Shown one piece after another: positions 31,210-44,137 of a stretch of 64,000 bases of DNA. The stretch's first letter is position 1. Every line of letters begins with the position of its first letter. Source of the stretch: Acanthamoeba lenticulata (taxonomy: Eukaryota; Discosea; Longamoebia; Acanthamoebidae); contig NAVB01000167.1 of NCBI GenBank assembly GCA_002179805.1, positions 1-64,000 of the forward strand, in the 5' to 3' direction. A program made the translations under genes and the position numbers. The notes under the pieces are model-generated. The model was not told the origin of the DNA, made no database searches, and saw nothing but the letters and a program-made list of their open reading frames with translations.

Positions 31210-31559
31210 GTTTTGCGGTTTTAAGAGTTCACGCCGGAGGAGAGTGCAGGCAGTCGAAAGGGTTGTTGTGTGCAAGCTTTTATCACTCCGGTCGAGTCTT
31301 CCTCGCAAGACACTCGCAGAACGTCCTACGAGGAAGGGTACGTGATTGGCCCCTCCCAGGCACGACTTAAAGTTGCGGGGGCCGTGACCGGCAACAAAAT
31401 GGGCCTCAGATCAGTACGTAAAGGACCGCGGCGTTTACGGAGTATGCCAAGCCAGTCAGCTCAGCTTTGAATCCCTTCAGCGCTGGCGGCAAGACTCTCT
31501 TGTGGCTGCTGGCGGTTGCTGTGGTATGAAACTATGTTTCTTTTTATTGTTTGATTTGT

Positions 31560-34500
31560 TTAGTCGTCCTCGAGCATACGGTCGAGATGGGACGACGACG
31601 ATGACGGTGAAGCTGGTGTCGTCACGTCGCGCCGCGCAGAGGGCCCACCTTTTCGCCCCCGACTGACGCCGTTGGTGCCGTTCTCGTCCTCCTCGTCTTC
31701 CTCGTTGCCGTTGCCGTAGTCGTGAGGACGATGAAGGTGATGGTGATCACGCTGGCGATGGCTGGCGGTCTTGGACTGCCCTGTCGGTCGCGCGAGCTCG
31801 TCCATCTCCACCTCGTCATCGTCATGGCCGTCGGCATGCTCGGCCGAGGCCTCGCCAGTCGTCTGCTTCAGCGGCGCCTTGGCTCTGGCGTTCTGCTGTC
31901 GCTGCTGCTGTTGTTGTGGCGATTGACTTGGCTGGCGGCGCTCGCCATGGGTGCCGTTCTGGGCGATGTTCAGGTTCTTGTAGTAGGCCGCCCGCTTGGC
32001 CGACGACGACAGCGTCGACGCCGACGACGAGGACCCTGTGGGCGACGTCGAGGGCGAGGCCGTCGTGGTGCCGTTGCTGTTGGGCGACCGGCCGGGCTGG
32101 CGGTTGGACGTGAACGACGCGTAGGGTGATGACGGCGAGCGAGGGGACGATGACGACGCCAAGCCCGACGGCGAAGTCGGTGACGTGGCACTCGTCGAGG
32201 GCGAGGCCACGGGCGAGAGCGGCCGTGAGGCCGACAAGGACGATGACGACGAGCGGATGGGCCGAGCCGCCGACGACACAAGCGAGGACGAGCGCGAGCG
32301 CCCGCCGCTGGTGCCCGCGTAGATGTCGATCACGGGCCGCATCAGGACGGGTCCGCCACCGTAGCGCGAGTGGAAGTATTCCCACACCTCCCGGACCAGC
32401 CCGCGATAGTGCGTCGAGCACTTGAGCTTCGGCTTTGGGTTCCCGTTCGGCTGCAAAAAGATCATAGGAAGGGTTAAGGTGGCGGCGGGCGTTGGCGTGA
32501 CGTCATGGCAGCACGACAAGGGGAGTGGCGGGAGGGGACGACGCACGAGCAGGAGAGACCAGTTGTCGATGGGCCCCGGCGGGGCGGCGGCCTTGCCCCG
32601 GCTGAAGTCAGCCCAGTGCTGCAGCCACTTGGCGCTGATGAGATACCACATCTCGCCCGCAGTCACGTACGTCCTGCATATCATGACGATGAGCTTCGGG
32701 TTGTAAGGCGACGGTGAGGACGAGGAAGAAGCCGAACCGATCGATTTCGTTGATCTTCTTGGACTCTTCCTTGCGTCGAGCGCGCAGCTGCTCGGCCTCG
32801 ATTTTACAGTCCTGACACTCGCCGAACTGGGACTCGCACACGGCCGGTCCCCCGCCGTACTGCTGCATGAACCGGGCCCACACCTCCTCCGGCACCTGCG
32901 CACGTGATGAAGCTCGTGATTGTCAGGAATGCGTGGAATGCACGGCACGACAACCACGCGCAGGAGTGGCGGGAAGGGCAGTCGCACGGTCTCAAAGTTG
33001 CGGTTGATGACAGCCTGCGTGGTGCTGAACTGGGGCCGCACAAGGCCGTGCGAGCACAGGTACCTGCGTACCAGAACAACGACGCCCGTCAGCATCAAAT
33101 ACGAGAACGGTCCAATGGGAGGAAGAGGAGGAGACGCACTTGGCGTTGTAGATGGGACCGGGGTGAGTGGTGCACTTCCACCGCGTAATCCACTCCTGGC
33201 ACACAAAGTACTTCTTCAGCTCGATCACACCTGCGCTCGTGGTCGCCCCACCGAAGAAGACACACCACCGCAATTAGGCACTGGTCATTCAAGACGCATG
33301 CGGTCTGCGAACCATTCTTGTCGACGTGCATGGAGTCGTTGTCGGGACTGGCCTCTGGTGGGTCGCTCAGCGCGGCGGCGCGCCGAAGCTCCTCGTCCTC
33401 GTGGAAGGCGGCGATGACCGCCTGCAGTCGCTTCCGTTCGAGCTCCCTCTCCGTCGGCATTCTTCGCTGATACAACAACACGTAGGCCTACGCGCCACCA
33501 AAAACATGAATTAATAATGTAAATAGTGAACAAAACAGGAAAAATTACACATAAATAGGTAAAAATTTAAAAAATGGAGCGCACCTCCTTGTTCTTGACG
33601 GTCTCTTCGGAGACGGGCGTGGCCCAGCTGTCGTCAAATTCGTACCACTTGCCGTCGAGGTCGTTGAGCGCGTAGGCAATGTAGTGGCCACCGGAGAGCC
33701 CGCCGATGTGGTTCACCACGGCCACGAGGTCGTACTTGAGCGGCGGCTGCTGCGGTCCATCGGCCTCCTGCTCACAAAATCGGCTGTCATGTGTGTATGC
33801 GCGCGCGCACAAAGGCCAACGAGTTTGTCTGGTGTCAGCGCCTCGAGGTCGGGTGAGCGAGATTGGAGTGTGGGGAAAAGACCTGATGTCGAGATCGCGC
33901 AGCGGAAACTGCACGACGTCGTTCAACTTGCCCCCAAAGTACGAGTCGTGTCGGAACCGCTTGATGTGAATGCACAGCACCTGCATTGACACCACACGTC
34001 GGGGTCAGTCTCAAGCTCAAGCGGGAAGCACCACAAATAAAAATGATAAATCAATAAACTAAGGAACAAGAAAAGATGACAAAACGGGACCTCAGGCGGC
34101 TGCGCGATGCGGAGGAACTTCTGGGAGTCGTTGAGGGTCTTGCAGTGTTCGCATCGGTAGCGATCGGCGCCCATGAGCTCCTCCTTCGTGCAGAAGGCCT
34201 GCAGACAGTCCTCGAGCGTCACCGTCCGGTTGGACAGCCTGCGCACGAGACACCCAAAGTATGCGCGTGAGCACAAGACAGTGCGTGAGCGGGTGGCTTG
34301 GGGGCTGGCGTACATGAGCCAGTTGCCAAGCTTGGAGAAGAAGCCGCCCGAGGGTCGCTTGGAGTTGTAGGGAACGCCGTCGGCCTCGCCTTCTCGCGTG
34401 ACCTTGTCCAGCATCTTGTCGTCCGGGATGGGAATCGACAAGTCGTAAAACGCGTCCTTTGTTGGCGAAACCTTTTACATAAAAATAATAATTTAAAAAA

Positions 34501-35997
34501 GTAAACCATTTTAACCAAATTAATTTGACGGTATTGAAATGCTTTTACGAAATGTTTCAAATGTTGGGCCAGCATACCTTGCCGCACTTGAGGCACTTGA
34601 TCCGGCTCAGGAGGAAGCCCTGAAAGAGGCGCGACACGACGCTCGCGTAGCTGGGCGGCGGTGGCGGCGTCGGCCGCACCATCGACAAGTCGACCGCCGG
34701 CGTGAGCCCATTATTGCTGCTGGCGGGCTCGCCGCCCCCGGCGGGCTTGGTCTCCTTCTCCTTCTCGCCGCTGCTCGACAACGATAATGACGACGACGAT
34801 GATGATGGTGACGCATCGAGTGGTCGCGGGAGTTCCTCCTTGGTGTCTTCGTGTAGTCGGTCCAGCAGGCACCGCATGAACTCCTGCGAGTCCTGCTGGG
34901 CGTAGCCGCCAAACATGGGATTGAACCGGCGGACCTCGCGCAGCACGTCGGTCGGTCGCAGCGACGACCTGTTCGTTTTCATTGTCGTTGTCATCAGTCA
35001 GTCTCAGAGTGTCGATCATGGAAGAGTGCGGCCTCTTATGCACGTACAGCTGGCCGCCCCAGAGGTCGTAGAGGAGCTGAGTGAAGTGGAACACGAGGTG
35101 GGAGGTCTTCTTTTTGCCCTGGACCTGACGCGCCATGTACTGCAAAAAGTAGGAGCGCAGGGGCGGGCAGTGCGCCAGGCTCTGCAGCGCGGCGTTGGCG
35201 TAGCACGTGTTGCCCAGGTTGGCCAGCCCGCACGCCCCTCGGGCGTGGGATGACGAGGAAGACACGGTAAGGCCAGTGGAGGGCCGAGGCGCGGGCGCCG
35301 TTGAGGTGAGGACTTCGCGCAGATTCTCGATGAACGCAGCGTCGTCCTTGGCATAGTCAGAATCTGTGTGCCGGAACAGTGATTATAAGTATTTTTTTTT
35401 TTTTTGAATGAAAATTAATCACAAGGATAATAAAAATAAATGATAACGTGTACCGATGATCTCGTTGTCACAAGCATAGCACCAGATCATCCTGGTGCTG
35501 AGGTTGATGCACACGCAGTGTTCCTCGCGGCTCTGCAGAGCATTCATTCGTGTAGAGATGTGAGACCCTCAAGAGCGAGCATGAAGTAGTGGTGAGAAGA
35601 GCAGGAGGAAAAGGAGGAGACGGGCACCTTCTTGCTCCAGTTGTAGTGCGCCAGGAGGTGTTTGTTCTGGTTACGTCCGCAGCCGATGTACGTGCAGTTA
35701 GGCCCAAGGCACGCCCATAGGCCCGGCAGTCCGTGCGAGCACCCAGTCTCGGGACATGTCAGCTTCTTCGTGTTCTTAAGCAGGGCCTGTGCTCGCGACG
35801 GGTGCATGCGCGTGTGAGCCACTTTAGGCGAGGCGCGACGAAAATGCATGTATCGACCGCGGTGGACTCGCAAATGCAAAAGAATTGGCCTGAAGATGCA
35901 CTAAGGGAGGCAGCGAGAATGCAAAGCGAACCTGGATGCACTTTTGATGGAAAGACACTTCCACATCGAGGACGTGAGGACATAATGTCGTTGTCAT
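31560..35997 (-). CDS. Ubiquitin-specific protease of the USP20/USP33 type
   Basis: Fifteen exons (35932-35997, 35628-35786, 35454-35532, 35048-35363, 34578-34968, 34314-34471, 34091-34238, 33883-33980, 33585-33783, 33313-33487, 33140-33230, 32958-33063, 32738-32895, 32547-32673, 31560-32450) total 1054 codons. A ZnF-UBP comes first (TLCPHV; LTCPETGCSHG; LWACLGPNCTYIGCGRNQNK; MIWCYACDNEII). The catalytic core has the Cys box GLANLGNTCYANAALQSL, MFGGYAQQDSQEFMRCL, a zinc ribbon (IKCLKCGK and RYRCEHCKTL), the His box VVNHIGGLSGGHYIAYALND and WYEFDDSWATPV. Two DUSP domains follow (VCQEWITRWKC; EEVWARFMQQYGGGPAV; and AGEMWYLISAKWLQHW; YFHSRYGGGPV). A Ser- and Gln-rich tail closes it. This order matches human USP20/USP33. 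It should remove ubiquitin from target proteins. Long Ser/Asp inserts interrupt the core at 34690-34830. Confidence 0.9.
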
Positions 35998-36358
35998 CGG
36001 TGTGGCTTCGTCCAATGACGCGTCTCACTGGTTGTTGCTCTTCTAGAATCGAGACTGGTCTTAAATATTGGGTGATGATGATTAGAGTAGAGCAGGGCCA
36101 GAGGCTTGGTTCTTTGCCACGTCGCCAGTGCGTTATTACCTCCAATTTATCCAAAAAAATTCAACGCTCTGACCTCTGATTCTCTCCTCAATCCTTCGTT
36201 CGCCCACCTGCGCTGATCCCCCTGAGGTTGCGGGCCGTCGTTCAATGAATGGATCGAACCTGCGCACCGCCCCTTGAAGACAGCAGCTTTTGCCTTTGCG
36301 AATTTCCTTTGCTTTTTCTTTTGTAGCATTAATTTATGAGGACATGGCAGACCAGCCG
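35998..36358. other. Intergenic, no feature seen
   Basis: This sequence lies upstream of the USP gene and downstream of the F-box/ankyrin gene, both on the minus strand. No coding signal is apparent. Confidence 0.35.
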
Positions 36359-37681
36359 CTACAGCAAGGAGCTGGCGGCTCCTTCGGCTAGTTGCTCGTA
36401 GGTGAGGGCGCCAAATGAGACCAGCAGCTGCACCGACGCATCTTCGGTTGCCTTGTTCAGCGGCGTTTTTTCTGTGGAGAACAAGTGGTTGTCAGCCGGC
36501 AACACTTTTGTGCGCGTCAACAAGTGGGCAGGGTTTCGCACGCTGGCTGTCGATCACGTTGACGTCGGCTCCATGCGCGATGAGTAACTTGATGATTGGA
36601 CCTCCAGCTCCATGGTTCCAGTAGTGTGCCGCCTGGCATGTTACAAACGTGGTTGGAAGGCAGTGAGTAGTGAACTGGCCGTGGTAGAGTAGAAAGGGGG
36701 GGGGGCGCAAGGCACCTTGTGAAGCGCGGTCCAGCCCCACTCGTTCTTGGCGTTCACCTTGACCCCATGCTTGAGCAGCACTTTGACCACCTGGCACGGC
36801 CAACAGCTTCATTATGTTATAGAGACGCTCAGGAGAGGAGCGGCAAGCGGGGAGGGCCACCTCGTAGTTGCCCGCCTCGGCTGCTCGATGGAGAGGTGTT
36901 CGTCGCCACTTGTCATCCACCACCGACCTTTTGGTGGAGTTCATCAACTCGAATATCTGACCAGACCAAAGCTTGTCAGCACCTAGGCCTTTGGCACCAG
37001 CGCCTTCGCCAGTCAACATCTCCTCCGCCGCCTCCACTCGTGGTCCCGTACCCGGTGCTTGATACCAACACTGTCCATGCGTCGTAAGACATCGTCAACC
37101 AGCCAGTGGTGCCTCTCGCGCATGGCCCAGATGAACTCCTCCATGAGCGCTGTTGCCTCGGGAGGCCACCCGTCCTCGGAGGAGAGGTGGGGCGGGGCCG
37201 GCTGGGGTGACTTGCTGCGGTTCTTGGCTTGGGGCCTGGCTCTCTCCTGCTGCTCTTGGCTGGGCTCAACACCCTTCTCGGCCACCGGTGCATCGTCATA
37301 GTCCTCGCTTTCGGACGGCGCTCGTGCTGCACGCAATTTGGCTTGAAGTTGGCCCACAGTCTGCTGCACGAGAGGCTGGTAGCTGTCGGCGTGGCCCTCT
37401 GGTACTGGCGCCCCAAGCTTGTTGTCATAAACCTGTGGTGCGCAGATGAGTCATGAGATGAGAGTCAAGGAAAGGGGAGGCGAGTCATGGCTGCGTCAAA
37501 GCAGAGGATGGGACGTGGGAAAGCGTACAAATCGCCAGAAGGAGGGAGTGGAGGCCAGGGCCTGCCAGTCGCGGGACACGAGCCCCACGCGCAGCAGGTC
37601 ACGCAAGGGCAAGAAAGACCACACATGCTCCACTAGCTCGGGTGGCAACGCGTGTTCTCCCTGAAGATCAGGTGCTTCCAT
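36359..37681 (-). CDS. F-box protein with C-terminal ankyrin repeats
   Basis: Six exons (37529-37681, 37052-37432, 36861-36956, 36716-36790, 36542-36632, 36359-36471) give 302 residues. The start ATG at 37681 is followed at once by an F-box (LPPELVEHVWSFLPLRDLLR, VGLVSRDWQALASTPSFWRF). A charged linker of about 110 residues comes next. The ankyrin array then has WRRTPLHRAAEAGNYEV, VVKVLLKHGVKVNAKNEWGW with TALHK, then PIIKLLIAHGADVNVIDSQ and KTPLNKATEDASVQLLVSFG. Each intron in this part falls within a repeat. The F-box would bind Skp1 and the ankyrin repeats would select a substrate for the SCF ligase (inference from domain roles). Confidence 0.85.
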
Positions 37682-38187
37682 GTATTGCACTTGCCCCACC
37701 AGCCCAAATCTACTAAAAGTTTATTTTTCCCTTCCTTCTTTTTCTTTGCTTCTTTGTTGTCGACACCGCTGTGTTGCAGTGTCGGCCGTGCAGGGTGTCG
37801 AGATGTGTGAGACTACCACAAAGCTCCACAAAGACGCTAGCGGCACGAAAAAGCTGCCTGCACTCATTCACAGGCAGATGCAGTCAGCGCGATGGTAGTA
37901 CTTGTTGTTATGAGCGACATGGAATAATGGGGAATGCGAGCTTGACCTTGTGTCGCATCTCTGATGCGCGTGGGTTAGGCCACAGAGTAACGTGGGGGTT
38001 GGTCGTCGGGAGTTTCTCGCTTCGCTCTTTTACGAAAGGCCGTGAGTTGCGCCGACACTCATAAAGGCAAATTTTAACTTTGTTTTTTTGACGGAGTCAA
38101 GTCGCCCTGGTGGGCACAAGGCAGAGAGTTACTCAATCCACTTACCTTCGAATCGAAGCACAAGTTATCGGACCGAATAGCTAGGCC
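37682..38187. other. Divergent intergenic region
   Basis: This is the region between the F-box/ankyrin gene (-) and the receptor kinase gene (+). A T-rich tract follows the start codon region near 37710-37750. No coding frame or clear TATA element was recognised. Confidence 0.35.
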
Positions 38188-41100
38188 ATGCAGGCGCTTG
38201 GCTGGGGGGCCACGCAGCGTGCCGCTTCTTTCTTGTGGCAGGGCAGCCTCGGGGGTTTGCTTTTGCTCTTCTTCGTCAGTGCAGTAATCCTCCCCGCGTT
38301 TTTCCCAACCCCAGCCCTTGCCACGACTCTCAACCACTCGCTTCGTCAAGTAGGCTCCCCTTTCCCCCTCCCCTCTATTCGATCTTTTATTTGGCGACAC
38401 CGCAAGCATCTTTTTTCATCTCGCGTAGATGCAGGCACTTTCGTAGCATCTTCAACTGCTGCCTTTCCTTACACGGATGTACTTGTGCAGAACTCTTCCA
38501 ATACGAGCACGCCCGAGGCAGAACCGTCGTGCTTGTACGTGGCCGACGACGGTTCTGGCACGCAGGGAGTGATACAAGCCTACTTCCCCAACGGCACTTT
38601 GATGTTTGCACTGAACGTCAGCTCTACCCCCTCGGTGCTGGCCTTTGACAATACCCGCCAGCGCCTTTACGTCGCCATCACCACGAACCTCTTTGGGTAG
38701 GTCCTTCTCACCTCTGGCCCTGCCCGCGGGCACAACCCTGTAACTGACGGATCTGTTCCAGACTTGATGTTTCCCAAATGTTGAAAACAGTCCAGGCTTC
38801 TTGTTTATGCGCTACCGCTGGCTTCTCGATCACCAGCACCATCAAGTACCCCGCCACTTTGCTTTTTCTCTGAGGGAGGAGTCGGAAGGAGCTTACCCCT
38901 CACGCAGGGCGATCGCTGTTGATGAGACGAGCGGCACCACGTACTTCGCTCTCGGCAGTTCACTCTGTTTCTTACTCTTGGATTCGAGATCGCCGAAATG
39001 TACCACATATACTGACTTCGACTTCATTACGATCTCGCAAGGTACCTCCAATCTCGTTTTCCTCTTTGTCGAACCAGCAGGGGCCCACGCTTATGCTCAA
39101 ATTGGCTGCAGAACACCGCGAGCTCTACGCATTGAGAGGCTCAGTCATCCACAGCTTCCGCATTGGACAGGACGGTTCTCTCACCTGGCTGTCCTTCGCG
39201 AGCTTAGTGGACTTGGTGACCTTATGGACGCCGCCTTGGGGTACTCTCCTCCTTTCTTGATCGTGGCTTCGTTGCAGAGCTCAAGCGGACCGGTGCACAT
39301 GCAGGAATGACGACCTGGCAGGGTGCACCCCTGGTGGCGTTCTCGGAATTGGCGATCCTGCCTGACCTGATTCCACCTTCTTACAAACTGTTGGACCCCG
39401 ACACGCTGAAAGAGCAAGCCACGGCCCAGTCTCCCTCCTTGACTTCATGTTCGGGCCTCACCAGCGATCTCCTTACCAACACTATCTACCACGTCGCCGA
39501 TGTATGTGCGCCCCTTTCCACGCCCAACGACTGGTTCTGACACCAGACACTGGTGAGTGCAGCCCGATTACACGGTGTACAAAATCGTTCTGGGGAAGTC
39601 GAGCAGCAGCAGCATGAGCGTGAGCAACTGGACGACCGTCGTCCCGCAAGGCGTGCTGAGTAAGCCGCAAGCCCTGGCCTTTGGGCGATGTCCCTACATG
39701 GTCCCCTCGCCCTCGCCTTCCCCCACGGCCTCGTCAGTGCCGCTGAGCGACAACGTGAGCGGTAGCGACTCGATTATGCCCCTCGTCATCGCGCTCCCCG
39801 CGGCGTTGGGCTCCGTGCTGGTCTGCTGCATCTGCGGCATTTTCCTCCTCCTGGCGTTCGTCGTTGTTCGCCGCCGGCGCCGCTGGTACGAGAGCGAGGC
39901 TGACCGAGGCGGCGAGGGCGATCTCGAAATGCTGGCGGTCTCCAAGTTCACCTACCGCGAGATTGCCTCGCAAGACCTGAAGCTAGGCCGCTTACTGGGT
40001 AAAGGCGCCTTTGGCAAAGTCTACAAGGGCGAGTACCGGTACAGTTGGCCTCCCGCCCTCGACGCAGCTCACATTCCGATCCCTACTTTAGTAGCGCTAA
40101 TGTGTACTGCGTGACGTTGTGGGGGACTTCATCTCGTAGCGGTGCCGTGGTGGCGGTCAAGATGTTCGAGGGGGTGCGCCTCGACCAAGCCGACAACCGC
40201 CTCCTGAACGAATTGCGGACAGAGGCCCAGATGATGGAGGACCTGTCCAACCATCCCAACATTGTCAAGTTTGTGGGCGCCGTCACACAGGGTACCTCTG
40301 CCAGTTACTCGCTTGCTTTAGTCGTTGATAGTCAGACGGCTGACTTGGACAAAACGCGCATCGCCGTTGGTCGCGTCTGGGCCCTAGCCGCGGACACGCT
40401 TGACGACAGCTTTGCTCTGGTCTTGGAATATTGCCCTCGAGGTTCCCTTTATGACCTTCTGGTACATGTCTCACATGCTCTCATGCATCGACACGTCCCT
40501 GCCGAATCCCATGACTAACGACGGCGTTGGCACTGCGCAGGTGAAGAAGAAGAAGCGTCTGCCCCTGATTACGCTCGTGCGCATGGCTCGTGACGCCGCC
40601 TACGGCATCCTCCATCTGCACAAAGTGCGTTCACCCTTTCTTTTGCCGACAGCAAAATCGCTTCCCGCATGGCCTCACCATTGACAACCAACAGGAAAAG
40701 GTGATTCACCGGGACATCGCCGCGCGCAACATGCTCGTGGGTCAGAACTACGGTGCGCTTTCTCGCATTGGCCACTATGTGTCGACCACGCACTCACCAT
40801 GCGCTGGCGCGGACAGAGGTCTACGTGTCGGACTTTGGGTTGGCGCGGGTCAAGCAATCTGAGGAGGAGGCCGGCACCACCAAGCAGAACTTTGGACCTG
40901 TTGGCTGGATGGCCCCGGAGGCTCTCCAGGACCGCCAATACAGTGAAGCCACCGATGCCTTTTCCTTTGGCGTCATGCTCTGGTACTTTAGAATACGCAC
41001 ACCGCCTCGGGCCCTTGGCGGGACGACGCTCACCCTCCTCCCCCCCCCAACGCATGAATGCCCACAGGGAGATGATGGTGCGACGACGGCCGTGGGCGGG

Positions 41101-43052
41101 CTTCGAGGTGGCCCAGATCGTAACGGCCGTCGTCTCCAACACGCGCCTCAAGATTCCGAGCGACTGCGACCCCGTTTTCCGGTACCGCGCACTCGCTTGA
41201 TGGCCTCTTTGCGCGTACGCATGCTTTGCTTGATGCCGCTGACGGTGGCGATTGCACGCAGACGACTGATGAAGCAGTGCTGGCGCCACACGCCCTCTCA
41301 CCGGTACGCGCGCGTGAGGCTTCGGCATCAGCTCGGTGGTTGGTACTCGAAGCTGATGTTGAGGTGCGTTTGGTGTGGTGCTGGGACAACAGCCCGTCGT
41401 TCGATAAGATCGTGATCACGTTGAGCAACTACTACCAGACGCTGAAAAAGATTCAGGACGTCGACACGGAAGCTGTTGACCTCTCCGAGGAAAGCGAAGG
41501 TTTCTTCCCCCCCTCGGGTTTCTCTTCGTCTTTGTTGTTGTTCTTTTCTGAAAGTGCTGGACCCGAACAGAGATCACAGACGAGGCGAAGAGCGACGTCA
41601 GCTTCGCTACGTGGGAGCAGAAGAAACTAAAGGATGAGATTAGCTCCTTCCTCAAGCAGATCGTCATCGAGGTACGCACGACAGCTTCCTTCGTTGACCA
41701 CAGAAGTGATTTGGGGAACGTAACGTTGGGAACACACACAATCCAGCGAGGAGAGGAGGACTTTCCTCAGATCGAGACCGCGTATGTGTCAGCGCTCCAA
41801 GACCTGCGCCGACGCTACGCTCCCAGTGGCGGCGCCGACGACGTGTTCCCGGTCATAACCGCTAGCCAAACCGCCTGTACGTGTGTTTGTGTTTGAGTTT
41901 TGGAGATGCAAAGCCGCTGATACGTTCCCCGTTCTCTCTTCAGCCTGGCAGCAGGACCTGCAGGCCGAGCCCGTATCGCCCACGAGCGCCTACATGTCGA
42001 TCATCAAGCGCAGACCCCCCGCTCCGCCGGCGACGACAAAGAAACCGAAGCGGGCCGAGCCCGAGGACGAGGAGACAACGGGCGCCGAGAGCGCCGGCGA
42101 CAGTGCGATGATACTCTACCACCGGCATGCGGGCCAGTTGTCCAGCATGTCGGAGCTGCCAGAGGCAGCAGCGGCGGCGCCCGATGCCGGTGGCGCTTCG
42201 CCGTGGCTTTCGCCCTACGCCTTCCCCGTCCTCGACGGGCGTGGCACCGTGCACACGCCGGCCAAGCCACAGCCGCCGCCACGCTCAAAGAAGACAAAGA
42301 TCAAGCGGAAGCAGACGCGCGTCAGGTGGGACGATGATGACGACGATGACGATGACCAAGACGAGTACGGTCACGCGACCCGAGAAGAAGAGGAGCGTGA
42401 AGAGGAGGGCGTCGGGAGCAGCCGCAGCTTGAATCCGCTCACCAACACCAGCGCGGCCAGCCCGGCGATGAGTAAGAGGACGACAACAACGACGATGGCC
42501 ACGACAAACCCCGCCTTTATGACCTACGCGTCGCTGGTCCTGCCCTCGCCCTCGTCATCATCACCATCACCATCATTACCTCCGCTTCCGCCGCGTCGAC
42601 ATCAGCAAGAGGGAGAAGAAAGCGCTTCGGCTCCCTCTTCGCCACCCACCTTGGTTGTGTCGACCCTGCATCGTAGCCAAGGCGACGGACCCGTGCCGCC
42701 CAAGCGGCCCCCGCGTGCCGCCGCCACGAGCGCGGCCACAGCAGCACCAGCAGCAGCATCGGCGCCCATCCCACGATCGTCGTCGCCTCCCGAGCAGCAG
42801 CAGGATGAGAGCGGGGAGTACGCCGACCTCGTGCTTCACCCGGTCGCGCCGCAACACGGAGCCGGGCCGGACCCCTCGTCGTCACCGTCAGCCACATTGT
42901 CAGCGCCGACGAACAGCTCTCCTCCGGCGATGCTGACGATGATGATGGAGATGGTGACAGGACGATCCGGCGACGCGGATCTGCCGCGTCGTACAGCGCC
43001 GCCTCAGCGGCCGCCTCGCCAGCCGAAGCAGGAGGCGAGATCTAGGGAGTAG
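38188..43052 (+). CDS. Receptor-like tyrosine kinase with beta-propeller-like ectodomain and long tail
   Basis: I resolve 18 exons. Those before the kinase are 38188-38344, 38429-38696, 38762-38845, 38908-39041, 39081-39240, 39305-39501 and 39563-40038. The ectodomain starts with a signal anchor (GGLLLLFFVSAVILPAFF) and has NHL-like repeats (CLYVADDGSGTQG; VLAFDNTRQRLYVAI; AIAVDETSGTTYFAL). The transmembrane helix is PLVIALPAALGSVLVCCICG with a stop-transfer RRRRR. The kinase runs over exons 7-15: GRLLGKGAFGKVYKGEY, AVVAVKMF, VIHRDIAARNMLV (tyrosine-kinase catalytic loop), SDFGLARV, PVGWMAPEAL, WEMMVRRRPWAGF and PSFDKIV. A Ser/Pro/acidic tail of about 420 residues follows, with possible phosphotyrosine and SH3 sites. 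The exon 4/5 junction does not keep frame, suggesting a 1-nt error in the GGGG run at 39080-39083 or an unusual splice. All other phases fit. Confidence 0.8.
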
Positions 43053-44137
43053 TGAGTGACAATCTTCTTCATAATCATCGGAGCACAGTCAACAGGACTC
43101 TCATGTAATCAACACTACGAACTATTTATTTATTGAATTGGAATGTGTGAAAAATGGTCGTGAGGTGTAGGAACAGACCCTGACTACGATCGCATTGGGT
43201 CTTCTGGGCAACGAAAATGTGGCTCAACTCCTAAAGCGACGGAGATCCAATAGGACTTAATTGCGCGCTTATGCACGAATCAAAGACCAGCTGTGCTCGT
43301 CGTAGCCTGAGGAACGCTTCAGTTCGGTGGAACGGGGCCAAAATAGCCAGAAAATAAGACTACACTTGGTGGGAATGTCAAATGTAGGTTTCCCATTGTG
43401 GATGTAACACTTGAATGAGTGTGTTTAAAAGGCCTGGGTGGTGGAAAGTTACCACACACTGTGTAGGCCAGGTACCTTTACCCAGAGTGCCCCGCATTAT
43501 GGGGCTGCTATTGTGCTGGGCAGCTGGCCGGGAGAGTAGGAAACAGGCTGTGAGCGGAATAGGCAGAACGGGTTATGGAGATGTGGCCACTGCATAAAAT
43601 TAAAGTGCCATTTTTCACTTCTTCGGCTCAGGTTGTTGACACGACGCGGACGCACCAGACAGCGGCAGTTCTTCTGACAGCGCCGGCCACACGATCAAAA
43701 GACCAACGCGCGCACAACGAGAAGGCTTTGACCCCAGGACCAAAGAGGTAGGTACCGCTACCAACGAGTTCCACAACAGCGCTGTATTCCACAGTTTTCT
43801 TACCAATCGATCTTCACTGGGCCAGCTAACTTCAGATCTTGGAACGCGCTTGCTCAACCGCTCGTTCAATCGATTTGGTCTATTTGGCCGGCGCTCGTCT
43901 CAATTCATTCGTATGAGAGGCCCTCTTGATTGTCTTGCTTTTTCGCTTTGTGAATTATTCTTCTGGGTAAATTCTTATTCTCTTGAATTTCGCTCGCTGG
44001 TGCAGGTCGCCACGTCGAAGAGCCTCACCCCACAAGAAAACTAGCTTCTTCTTGCGTCGCACTCGTGAGGTTCGATTGAGGCTGAGTCCTGGCGAGGAAT
44101 TGATCGAACGTCGCGACTCGGCCAGAGGGCATCCTCA
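43053..44137. other. Intergenic region between two kinase genes
   Basis: More than 1 kb without a convincing frame on either strand. A small hairpin-forming word (GCCCC...GGGGC) lies near 43489-43507. The last 150 nt may be the leader or promoter of the following kinase. Confidence 0.4.

Noticed and set aside
33784..33882. Reading through the intron of the USP gene because the frame stays open
   Set aside because: The intron length is a multiple of three, but GTCTTTTCCC and a TGACAG acceptor are present and the inserted residues interrupt a conserved part of the USP fold.
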